Shown piece after piece: positions 17,761-25,814 of a DNA stretch of 64,000 nt. How positions within the stretch are numbered: the first letter of the stretch is position 1; every line of letters starts with the position of its first letter. The position numbers and the translations under genes were made by a program. Origin of the DNA: Pseudomonas triticifolii (GTDB taxonomy: Bacteria > Pseudomonadota > Gammaproteobacteria > Pseudomonadales > Pseudomonadaceae); NCBI RefSeq assembly GCF_014358015.1, contig NZ_JACONV010000002.1, positions 372,001 through 436,000 of the forward strand, given 5' to 3'. The notes under the pieces were generated by a model, which was given only the letters and a program-made list of their open reading frames with translations, was not told the origin of the DNA and did no database searches.

Positions 17761-18765
17761 TCACTTGTAGAACAGATCCACCATGATCTCGGCGTCGAAC
17801 GGCCCGACCCGAGGCCTGGCGCTGTTCCAGACCAGTTCGGCATCGAAGTCGGCCTGTGCCGAATGGGTTTCGCCCAGCAGATCGGCCAAATAGAAAGGCT
17901 CGTTGTAACGCAGTGACTCGCCATTGACCGCACTGGCGATCCGGATGCCTAACGAATCATTGGCGGCAGGCACCAGCAGCACCCCGGCTTCGGACACCGT
18001 GCCACTGACCGGGCGAAACCGGGCATTGATGCTGAAGGGTGAATCACAGGTACGGCTGGTGACCAGGGCAAACGGCTGTTTGGCGAATACCTTGCCGATG
18101 ACTACCTGCTGGATAGGCAACTCACCGAACTCCACGGTTTGCGGAAGGACCTGCAACTCGGCATCGCAGGCCACAAAGCGCATGCCGTTCAGGTTGTCGA
18201 TGACGTAACTCAGGCTGCGGCCAGGCTCGGATTGCCTTGCGAGGCTGCTGCCCAGCTGAAAGAACCGGTATTCCGGCAGTTCGCTCGCCACACCCGAGGG
18301 CGGCGTGGAGCCGAACTTCTGGATGAACACTGAAAACGCCAGATTGAAGCGAATAACTGGACAATCAACGAGGTTCGCCTCTTCTTCATCACAGACGGGC
18401 AGGTAGTGACCGGTGCCGATGCGTCCACTGCTCTGCACGTAATCGACCCCATTGAGCGTAAGACCGGCGCGAATCCCCTGCCCGACAGCAACGTTATCGG
18501 GGTTGAGGGAGAGCATGACCTCTTCCTGAACCAATGGCTGATCGTCCTTTACGCATTCAACCTGAATATCCAGAGGCTCGGAACGCCAGACGATTTCCCC
18601 ATTGGCCACGGACGCGGGAATGGCTACGGTACTGCTCAGTTGATCGCGAATGGCGACTTCACCCGAGCCTTGGGTTCGGCAAACCAGCGCGAATCCGGGT
18701 GTCGGGGCCAGTAGCGATAACAGCACGATGGATCGCAACCAGCGACGATTGGGCAAGAGTTTCAT
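17761..18765 (-). CDS. Fimbrial adhesin/tip subunit of a chaperone-usher system
   Basis: A 334-residue exported protein with a signal peptide (cleavage near GFA). The N-terminal half has the Cys pattern of two-domain adhesins. The C-terminal half from about residue 180 (VVIGKVFAKQPFALV...) resembles a fimbrial subunit domain, ending in a beta-strand with aromatic residues (MVDLFYK), as pilins do for donor-strand exchange. It is the last gene of the cluster and begins one base before the end of the preceding chaperone gene region. Tip adhesin is the best guess; the receptor is unknown. Confidence 0.7.
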   Translation of the reverse strand: MKLLPNRRWLRSIVLLSLLAPTPGFALVCRTQGSGEVAIRDQLSSTVAIPASVANGEIVWRSEPLDIQVECVKDDQPLVQEEVMLSLNPDNVAVGQGIRAGLTLNGVDYVQSSGRIGTGHYLPVCDEEEANLVDCPVIRFNLAFSVFIQKFGSTPPSGVASELPEYRFFQLGSSLARQSEPGRSLSYVIDNLNGMRFVACDAELQVLPQTVEFGELPIQQVVIGKVFAKQPFALVTSRTCDSPFSINARFRPVSGTVSEAGVLLVPAANDSLGIRIASAVNGESLRYNEPFYLADLLGETHSAQADFDAELVWNSARPRVGPFDAEIMVDLFYK

Positions 18766-18766
18766 G

Positions 18767-19549
18767 TCAGCATTTTTCCTGAAGCGAAGTGTTGTCCAGC
18801 AGGCTGGCGGTGAATGACGACTGTCCATTCGGGTACGCGCAAAAGCGACGCCGCCCGCCATAGTCGGTGAGTGCTTCGAACGACAGCCGTCGCCAAAAAT
18901 GTTTGCGTTCGCGCTCAGGCAACGGGAATTCGAGCCGGGCACCCGGCGCCAGCATGACGTAGCCGGTGACCTGCATATCATCCAGACTGAGCCTTTCCAG
19001 CGACGCGTAGTAGGCCGTCGGATTACTGACGTGTAGCCACAAACCACCCTGTTCGCGGCGGGTCAGCGTCCAGTTCAATCGTTCGGCGGTGTCAGCCGGA
19101 TCGCCCTCAAGCCCGACAGGTCGGTAGAAGACATTGATGCGCTGTCGCACAGCGATGTTGAGCTGACGAATACCATCGTGGCGCTGCGGCACCTCAAGCA
19201 CGTAGAGGTGCAGCAGGGACTCCCGCTCTTGCGGCATTCCGGCACCCTGATACAGCACGCGCAGCGTCTGCCGGCCGCCGGCAGCCAGTCGCGACAACGG
19301 TGGCGTGACGACAAAAGGCAAAGTGCGTCGTTGTGCCAGAGGAGTGTCGTCGTCATCGCGCGGGTCACTGAGCCAGGCCTGAGCCAGCACCTCATCGTGT
19401 CCCCGGTTGCTGACGTCAAGGCTCGCTTCTCGATAGCGTCCATCGAAAATCAACCGCGTCCCCGTCAGCGAAAGCGCGGCCTGGACCTCGACACTCGCCG
19501 ACAACAGCAACGCAGGTAGCAGGCGTTGCAAGCTGCGACGAACAGTCAT
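18767..19549 (-). CDS. Periplasmic fimbrial chaperone (second copy)
   Basis: PapD-like chaperone of about 260 residues with a signal peptide (cleavage near VQA). It folds pilin subunits by donor-strand complementation. Family marks are LSLTGTRLIFDGRYREASLDVSN at the N-terminus, RESLLHLYVLEVP in the middle, and RQRINVFYRPVGL near residue 150. Its ATG at 19549 overlaps the usher stop codon, so the two are translationally coupled. Together with the other chaperone it suggests that different subunits use different chaperones. Confidence 0.9.
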   Translation of the reverse strand: MTVRRSLQRLLPALLLSASVEVQAALSLTGTRLIFDGRYREASLDVSNRGHDEVLAQAWLSDPRDDDDTPLAQRRTLPFVVTPPLSRLAAGGRQTLRVLYQGAGMPQERESLLHLYVLEVPQRHDGIRQLNIAVRQRINVFYRPVGLEGDPADTAERLNWTLTRREQGGLWLHVSNPTAYYASLERLSLDDMQVTGYVMLAPGARLEFPLPERERKHFWRRLSFEALTDYGGRRRFCAYPNGQSSFTASLLDNTSLQEKC

Positions 19550-22113
19550 TGGCAGATCACCTTCAAGCGTTCGTAGGCTCGGGCCGGATCCCGAGGCGGC
19601 AGCGTGAAAGACGCCTGGCACTGCTGATCGGACCAGCGAACCTGCAACCGCCCGCTGTCCTGATCGCTCAGCACCAGTGCCTGGCTGCTCGGGTCCACCA
19701 CCGCGAGCGACCTGCCCTGCTCGTCCTCGACACTGGCACCCAGCGGCACCTTGCTGCCGTCTGCGCGAACCAGTTCAAACTGCACACGCCTGCCCGTGGC
19801 TGCCTTGAAGTGCACCAGCGGTATCGCACCTCGACGCGGGACGATCTGCGTGATCGCACTTTCCAGCTCGATGTCGGCTCCCAGTTGCCGGGTGTCCAGG
19901 CTGACCCAGTTGGTGCGATACGGTTGCGCATAAGGCAGCACCGCGTAGCCATTGGACGCCGTTGCGACGTTATTGAATGACTTGAGTTGTGCGCCGCCCA
20001 CCTCGGGGACGTGAACCAGGGCAAAGGTTTCACCCAGCGATTGACCGGCATTGATTCCTCCGGCGTGAGCGACCACTGACCCGGATGCTGCCAGGGTGAA
20101 GGCATCGTAATCCTGACCCTGGCTGTAACCGGCCTCGAAACGCCCGAACGGTGTCGTGGTGTTGAGCTTGCCAGCACCGAAACTGCCAGAGCGGCTATCA
20201 CGTCCGGCCTGGACCGAGTAGAACGTGTTGCGATCATCCAGCACCTGACCATTGAGGCCGGTTTGCACGTTGTACTCGCCGGTACTGTCACGCACGGCAT
20301 TGAACGACAGGCGCGAAGCACCCGGGCTGGAGCCCAACGGCAAGGTCACACTGAGGGCGATGCGATTATCAGGTGTCGCATTTCCCATCAGACCGAACGT
20401 TTCGTTGCGCTCGATCGACACGCTGTAATTGAGTGAACGCCAGGCAGCATTCCAGGACAGATAGAGCTGCCGGGTCTTGCCGGGCAGATTCCAGTAATGC
20501 TGTTCGGAAGCGGTCAGGCTCAGCGATGCGTTCCAGACGGGCAGCACTTGCGTGACATTGAGCTCGAGCCGGTCTCTGGGCCAACCGCCAGGTGATCTGT
20601 CAGTGCGGCCATCAGTCTCGGCCACGTACTGCCCGAGCGTTCGGTACTGTTCGGTGGAATACCGATAGCCGGCCACCGCAAGCGTGGTATGGGTAACGTT
20701 CAGGGTGTTGGCATAACGTACCCGCAGGCTTTGTCCCGCGAGGGTCCGCTGGTCTGGCTGACTGACCGAATGAGTCACATCCAGCGACACCGCGCCCACG
20801 CCAGTGTTCACCCCGGCCCCCAGATTGCCGGCCTGATAGTCGCCCGCCAGTTGCAACCCACCGAAACCGGTAACACGTTCGGAGAGCCCATAGATCAAGG
20901 CCGCACTGGTAAACGTCGGCGAGGCCTGGTTATCGGTGTCGACCTGCCCCGCCGCCAGGCTGTAACGCAGCGCACCGGCCGGCACCATGATCGGCAGCGA
21001 CGCGTAGGCCTGGATAAACGAGTAACGACGACCGTCGGCTTCGATCACCGTGACCGCCAGATCACCATTGGATCCGCTGGGGTAGATATCGGTGATTTCG
21101 AAGGGGCCGGGCGAAACGCTGCCGCTGTAAAGCATAAAGCCATTCTGCCGAACCTCCACCGTGGCATTGGTTTGCGCAATACCGCGAATAACCGGTGCGT
21201 AGGTGCGCTCACTGTCAGGGAGCATCCCGTCGTCAGAAACGATGGACGCCCCCTGAAAACGCACACTGTCGAAGACCTGCGAATCGGTAAAGGTCTGGCC
21301 GATCGTCAGTTGGCTCTTGAGGGTGGTGAGGTCACGTTGAGCAAAGGTGCGATTGCCGCGAAAACGCCACGAGCGGTCGGAGCCGTACACCAGCGAGGAC
21401 TCGTTGCGCAGCCGCCAGGCCCCCAGGTTCAGGCCGTTGCGCATACCCAGATAATACTGGTCGGTTTCACGGTCGCGACTGCGGCGTCTGGCAGCGTTGG
21501 CGGTGTAATTGATGAAACCGGCCGTTTCGCCCTCATCCCACAGCTGCGGCGAGACGTAACCTCGGGCACCGCGCGCCATCACCGCCTGGGGCACACTGAT
21601 GCTCAGACGCAACGCGTTGGGGTTGTAATCGACCCGCGCGAACTCGACCCTGGCGGGCAGATCGAAACAGGCCTGCTCGACGTCGCCCGGCACAGACAGG
21701 CGGGCGGGATCAAGCCCCAGGCCCTGCAGCATCTCCAGGGTCAGGCACGGTTCGATTGCCCCGGAGCGCGGATTTTTCGAGAACACCACGTCGCGGCGGC
21801 CGCTCAACGCACGGTTGACGTAGATATCCACCCGATACGTACCGGGCAGCACGCTATTGGCGCGCAGGAACTCTTTCAGATCGGGCGGCTGATCGCTGCC
21901 CTGAATAAAGGCCGTGTTGAATTTCACTGTCGAATCGTCGCCAGTGTCTACCAAAGGTGCCGCAAACCCGGAAATGGAAACGCTCAGTACAAGCCCCATG
22001 CCCATCGGATAACGCATGCGCAGTCTGATAGAACAACGTCTTTTACCCCGTTCGGGACAGGGGTAAAGAGACGCAGCAGTCGTCGCGTCATTGTCTTTTT
22101 TATGCCATTCCAT
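19546..22113 (-). CDS. Outer-membrane fimbrial usher
   Basis: Usher that secretes and assembles chaperone-bound pilins, about 855 residues. The N-terminal domain has FNTAFIQGSDQPPDL and the pattern YRVDIYVN. The beta-barrel region and plug follow, then the C-terminal domain holding PRRGAIPLVHFKAATGRRV and the final CQASFTLPPRD. Length and order match FimD-type ushers. ATG at 22113 gives a 35-residue basic stretch before the signal; ATG at 22017 (MRYPMGMG) would begin right at the hydrophobic segment and is a plausible alternative. Confidence 0.93.
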   Translation of the reverse strand: MEWHKKDNDATTAASLYPCPERGKRRCSIRLRMRYPMGMGLVLSVSISGFAAPLVDTGDDSTVKFNTAFIQGSDQPPDLKEFLRANSVLPGTYRVDIYVNRALSGRRDVVFSKNPRSGAIEPCLTLEMLQGLGLDPARLSVPGDVEQACFDLPARVEFARVDYNPNALRLSISVPQAVMARGARGYVSPQLWDEGETAGFINYTANAARRRSRDRETDQYYLGMRNGLNLGAWRLRNESSLVYGSDRSWRFRGNRTFAQRDLTTLKSQLTIGQTFTDSQVFDSVRFQGASIVSDDGMLPDSERTYAPVIRGIAQTNATVEVRQNGFMLYSGSVSPGPFEITDIYPSGSNGDLAVTVIEADGRRYSFIQAYASLPIMVPAGALRYSLAAGQVDTDNQASPTFTSAALIYGLSERVTGFGGLQLAGDYQAGNLGAGVNTGVGAVSLDVTHSVSQPDQRTLAGQSLRVRYANTLNVTHTTLAVAGYRYSTEQYRTLGQYVAETDGRTDRSPGGWPRDRLELNVTQVLPVWNASLSLTASEQHYWNLPGKTRQLYLSWNAAWRSLNYSVSIERNETFGLMGNATPDNRIALSVTLPLGSSPGASRLSFNAVRDSTGEYNVQTGLNGQVLDDRNTFYSVQAGRDSRSGSFGAGKLNTTTPFGRFEAGYSQGQDYDAFTLAASGSVVAHAGGINAGQSLGETFALVHVPEVGGAQLKSFNNVATASNGYAVLPYAQPYRTNWVSLDTRQLGADIELESAITQIVPRRGAIPLVHFKAATGRRVQFELVRADGSKVPLGASVEDEQGRSLAVVDPSSQALVLSDQDSGRLQVRWSDQQCQASFTLPPRDPARAYERLKVICQ

Positions 22114-22249
22114 TAGCGATTTTCACTCTACGTCGGATAGACCGCACACCGCGTAATCCCTTCACGCGCGCACGGCGACAGGACCGTCGTCTTGCACGGA
22201 CCTTGATGTACAAGCACTCGATGAACGTCATGCATGAAGGGCCGAGGCG

Positions 22250-22993
22250 CTATCGATCCACGGCCTTGCTGGCGTAACCCACCCCGTTTTCGCTTAGCAC
22301 GCTGCGGTAAGCGACCTGCCCGCCAAAGTCGTTGATGCTCATGAAACTCACCTCCAGAAGCGCAGCCTTGTTGCCGTCCGCAAGGGGTAGGCTCAGGCTT
22401 TGGTGTGGTGCAAGCATCTGGCGGTCCAGACCGGCCAGTTCGACACCCCGCTGGCGAGCGGAAAGCCTGAGCATCGAGACGTGATAAGGGCCGGGGTTTT
22501 CCACATGCAGCACGTTGCCGCCCCGACGCCAGCGCAGTTTTCCAGGCGCCTGTAGCGGATCCCCGACCAGCCCCTCGGGCCTGAAGAACACCTTGATGCG
22601 TTGACGTACGGCGATCTGCAGCGTGTTTTCCGCAGCTGTCTGGGGAATTTCCTGAACGTTGAGCCAAAGCACGGACTCACGGTCCGCGGGCATGCCGGCC
22701 CCGGAATGAATGATGCGCAGCAGTTGCCGGCTACCGCCCGACATACGTGCCAACGCTGGCGTGACGATGAACGGCATGTCCTGCGCAGCGTCATTGCCCG
22801 CAGAACCCTGCGCTTCGAGCCAGGACTGCAAAAGAATTTCTCCGGCGCCACTGTTCTGGACGCCCAGGCTCGCTTCCTTGTCGCTTCCCTGGTAAATCAC
22901 ACGCGTGGTGTTCAGCACAATCCCGGCGTGAACCGAAGGCACGGCTAACCCCATCACGACAAGCGCAATGCAACGGATACAGTCGAAAAGCAT
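22250..22993 (-). CDS. Periplasmic fimbrial chaperone (first copy)
   Basis: PapD-like chaperone, 247 residues, with a signal peptide ending near VHA. Shared family blocks include GIVLNTTRVIYQGSDKEASLGVQN at the N-terminus (the G1 strand and subunit-binding region follow), RESVLWLNVQEIPQ in the middle, and RQRIKVFFRPEGL around residue 150. It lies between the pilin and the usher, with a 136-bp gap to the usher start. It clearly differs in sequence from the second chaperone, so it is not a recent duplication. Confidence 0.92.
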   Translation of the reverse strand: MLFDCIRCIALVVMGLAVPSVHAGIVLNTTRVIYQGSDKEASLGVQNSGAGEILLQSWLEAQGSAGNDAAQDMPFIVTPALARMSGGSRQLLRIIHSGAGMPADRESVLWLNVQEIPQTAAENTLQIAVRQRIKVFFRPEGLVGDPLQAPGKLRWRRGGNVLHVENPGPYHVSMLRLSARQRGVELAGLDRQMLAPHQSLSLPLADGNKAALLEVSFMSINDFGGQVAYRSVLSENGVGYASKAVDR

Positions 22994-23054
22994 ACGGGTT
23001 GCTCGTCTCTGATTGGCGTGAGACAGGGCGAGCCAGGCCCGCCCTGTCAGGCAG

Positions 23055-23639
23055 TTACTCGTAGTCCATCACGAACGGCATGAAGCCATCGGCGTTACCC
23101 GGATTGGTCGGTGTCCCGTTGAGCACATAGACCGCACCGAAGTTGATTTCGGCCGTGGCACCGCCAGCATTGTCCTTGACCAGCGAGGTGTCGATGGTTT
23201 CGGTGCCACTCAGGTCCATCAGGACATTGGAGGCGTTCAACAGACCGATGCCCACGCCATCAGCCGCACCGGTGGTGCGCAGCAGTTTCGGGTCGTTGTT
23301 GTCCAGCCCGCTGCCATTGCGTGCGGTAAAACGCATCTTCACCATGTTGTACTGGTCGGCGCCCGCACTGCAGTTGACCAGTAACTGGATCGGCATCGCA
23401 GTTTCATACTTGGCGTCTTGCGACACGCCGATATCGGAAAACGATACGTTGCCCATGTCCACGTTAATTTCACCCGGGTTGCTGCCGGGGCTTACACCCG
23501 TGCCCGGCGCAACATCACAAGAAATATTGGTGAGTGTTCCGTTAAAGATCAGTTTGCCGTTATTCGCGGCGCTGGCGGTACCTGCCATGCCGAGACCGAG
23601 TACGCCCATGACTGCCAGTGTCAGAGAAAGCTTTTTCAT
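23055..23639 (-). CDS. Major fimbrial subunit (type 1 pilin-like)
   Basis: A 194-residue exported pilin. The signal peptide MKKLSLTLAVMGVLGLG is followed by NNGKLIFNGTLTNISCDVAPG, where G-x-L-x-x-x-C is the type 1 pilin N-terminal pattern. The second Cys is in LLVNCSAG. The C-terminal end, PFVMDYE, has the aromatic residue that chaperones recognise. The ATG at 23639 is preceded by AAGGATGG. It is the first gene of the chaperone-usher block and likely forms the shaft. Confidence 0.9.
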   Translation of the reverse strand: MKKLSLTLAVMGVLGLGMAGTASAANNGKLIFNGTLTNISCDVAPGTGVSPGSNPGEINVDMGNVSFSDIGVSQDAKYETAMPIQLLVNCSAGADQYNMVKMRFTARNGSGLDNNDPKLLRTTGAADGVGIGLLNASNVLMDLSGTETIDTSLVKDNAGGATAEINFGAVYVLNGTPTNPGNADGFMPFVMDYE

Positions 23640-23969
23640 GCTAACTACCATCCTTGTGTTGTTTCGTGTGTGCCCTCATCGGACGGCGAGCACTATAGGT
23701 CTCAGACTTTTTAACCGCTGTCAGGCTAAAGACTTTGAATACACGGACAACACAACAGCAAACGCAGTACTTTTCTGTAGGATTAACGAGGTGTGCCGTA
23801 CACGCCACGATCTTAAAGACTTACGCACAATACCCACGTGCAAAGATCAGGCAAATGTTTGCATTTGGAACACAAGCGTTTTGACGTGACAGGCCAGCCA
23901 GAGCAGGCCTGCAGTAAAAGATGCATCGCGCCAGATGCCGCAATGCAGAAGGGTTTCAACGCAACAACA
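23640..23969. other. Leader of the pilin gene
   Basis: 330 bases without a gene. AT content rises toward the pilin start. An inverted repeat CAAATG-TTTG-CATTTG lies at 23852-23867, and a promoter for the pilin is expected here. Nothing else stands out. Confidence 0.4.
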
Positions 23970-24353
23970 TCACTGATAAGTCAATGTCACCAGCCCTAAA
24001 CGCGAAGTGACCATTGAGGTGGGCGCGTCGTTCTGGCTGATAACGGGAATCGCCTCGTAGTGCACACTGAACGAGACAAACTGTGCAGAACAATTAGGAT
24101 CAACTGTACTGACTTGAAGCGTGACCTCTGGCGTCGCCTGCAAGAAACGCACATGTTCACCCACGCGTTTCGCATCAACGGCCGACACTTCACAACCGGG
24201 ATTGACCACCGCCCCATGAAAACTCAAGGCTCCGCCCTCGGCAAAACAAAGTGCTGGCGAAAACAGTAAAGACATACACAATCCTGTCGCGCACACGGGG
24301 CGAGCGAACAGCACCCGCAGAACGCGGTTGCCTAATAACGCGGTAGTGTTCAT
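23970..24353 (-). CDS. Small stand-alone pilin-like subunit
   Basis: A 127-residue protein with a signal peptide (cleavage near CFA). The core GALSFHGAVVNPGCEVSAV has the type 1 pilin pattern, with the second Cys in DPNCSAQ. It is shorter than ordinary pilins, which are 160-200 residues, and ends in VTLTYQ, a plausible donor-strand tail. It lies upstream of the major pilin, separated by 330 bp, so it may be its own unit. It could be a minor or adaptor subunit, or a terminator/anchor. Confidence 0.65.
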   Translation of the reverse strand: MNTTALLGNRVLRVLFARPVCATGLCMSLLFSPALCFAEGGALSFHGAVVNPGCEVSAVDAKRVGEHVRFLQATPEVTLQVSTVDPNCSAQFVSFSVHYEAIPVISQNDAPTSMVTSRLGLVTLTYQ

Positions 24354-24647
24354 GCCAGACCCCACACAATAAGCGGAAACGTTGAGTTAAGTTGAAGGAT
24401 CAAACCGCCGCCAGAAGTCACCTTAGGAAAGAGTAGGAATTATCCTAGGACTCACTCATTATCTGGACGCGTACACCCTCTATCGTTATATCGCCCACGC
24501 GCGGATTTTCTTGATCGCGAACAGGTGCTGTGGCGGCTTCCTGACAATCCTGACAGCTGAAAGTCATTCTGCTGACCGGGTTTGCAGGCTATAAGGAACG
24601 CCATAACCTTCGTTGCTTCACTCTGACTCTTCCGGCGCCTTCTCCAC
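24354..24647. other. Divergent promoter region, fimbriae and efflux
   Basis: 294 bases between the small pilin-like gene (minus) and the efflux operon (plus). No operator motif was recognised. It must hold promoters for both directions. Confidence 0.35.
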
Positions 24648-25814
24648 ATGCGTAAACAGACACTGACTGTCACTGCTGTCGCCCTGATCGCCCTTCTGAT
24701 CGCTGTTGTCGGCTGGAGCCTGACACGCCCCGCCAAAGCACAGAAAAGTGCGCCTGCCGCAGTCCCCGTCAAAGTGGTCACGGTGCAAGTGGAGGACGTG
24801 CCGCGTTTCGTGACCGGCATCGGTTCGGTGCTGTCGCTGCAAAGCGTGGTGATCCGCCCGCAAGTGGACGGCATCCTGACCAAAGTGCTGGTCAAGGAAG
24901 GCCAGCAGGTCAAGGTCGGCGAGCTGCTGGCCACGCTCGATGACCGATCAATCCGCGCTTCACTGGAGCAGGCCCGGGCGCAACTGGCGCAGAGCAAGGC
25001 TCAACTGGACGTCGCCCAGCTCGACCTCAAGCGCTATCGCCAGCTCACCGAAGACAACGGCATCTCCAGGCAGACCTATGATCAGCAACAGGCGCTGGTC
25101 AGGCAGTTGAGCGCCACCGCGCAGGGCAACGAAGCGAGTATCAATGCCGCGCAGGTCCAGCTTTCCTATACACAGATCCGCTCCCCGGTGAGCGGCCGGG
25201 TCGGGATTCGCAATGTCGATGAGGGCAACTTCATGCGTGTGACCGATGCCGCCGGGCTGTTTTCCGTGACCCAGATCGACCCGATTTCAGTGGAGTTCTC
25301 CTTGCCGCAACAGATGCTGCCCACCCTTCAGGGGCTGATCGGCAACACGACACGCGCAGTGGTCAAGGCCTATCAGGGTGACAGTGCAGCCAACGGTCTG
25401 TTGCTGGGCGAAGGCACGCTGTCGTTGATCGATAATCAGGTCTCGGCGACCACCGGTACGATCCGCGCCAAGGCGCAGTTCCAGAACCCTGGCGAGCGGC
25501 TCTGGCCTGGGCAATTGGTGACCGTGAAGATCCAGACCGGCATCGAGCGCAACTCGCTCAAGGTCGCGCCTCAGGTGGTACAGCGCGGCATGGATCAGCA
25601 TTTCGTCTACCGGGTCACGGCCGATAAAAAGGTCGAGGTGGTGCCAGTCAAAGTGCTTTATCAGGACAGCGAGCAAATCCTGATCAGCGGCCCGCAGGCC
25701 GGAGACACGCTGGTCAGTGATGGCCAGTCACGCCTCAAGCCGGGGGTGTCGGTCGACGTACTGAGCAGCGCGGCCAATGACAACCGCACGGCAAACGTGG
25801 AGCGTGCGCTGTGA
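24648..25814 (+). CDS. RND efflux membrane fusion protein
   Basis: Periplasmic adaptor of an RND pump, 388 residues. An N-terminal membrane anchor (residues about 7-25) is followed by a biotinyl-lipoyl-like hairpin domain with VVIRPQVDGILTKVLVKEGQ. A helical hairpin follows (residues about 100-170, SKAQLDVAQLDLKRYRQL), then beta-barrel and membrane-proximal domains. Its stop codon overlaps the RND gene start. The adaptor resembles the MdtA/MuxA branch in outline. No outer-membrane factor is encoded nearby, so the pump likely recruits one from elsewhere. Confidence 0.9.
   Translation: MRKQTLTVTAVALIALLIAVVGWSLTRPAKAQKSAPAAVPVKVVTVQVEDVPRFVTGIGSVLSLQSVVIRPQVDGILTKVLVKEGQQVKVGELLATLDDRSIRASLEQARAQLAQSKAQLDVAQLDLKRYRQLTEDNGISRQTYDQQQALVRQLSATAQGNEASINAAQVQLSYTQIRSPVSGRVGIRNVDEGNFMRVTDAAGLFSVTQIDPISVEFSLPQQMLPTLQGLIGNTTRAVVKAYQGDSAANGLLLGEGTLSLIDNQVSATTGTIRAKAQFQNPGERLWPGQLVTVKIQTGIERNSLKVAPQVVQRGMDQHFVYRVTADKKVEVVPVKVLYQDSEQILISGPQAGDTLVSDGQSRLKPGVSVDVLSSAANDNRTANVERAL

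Noticed and set aside
22128..22667. 179-residue minus-strand frame between chaperone and usher
   Set aside because: It overlaps the first chaperone in another frame and has the basic, low-complexity look of a spurious frame; it lacks a signal peptide or pilin pattern.
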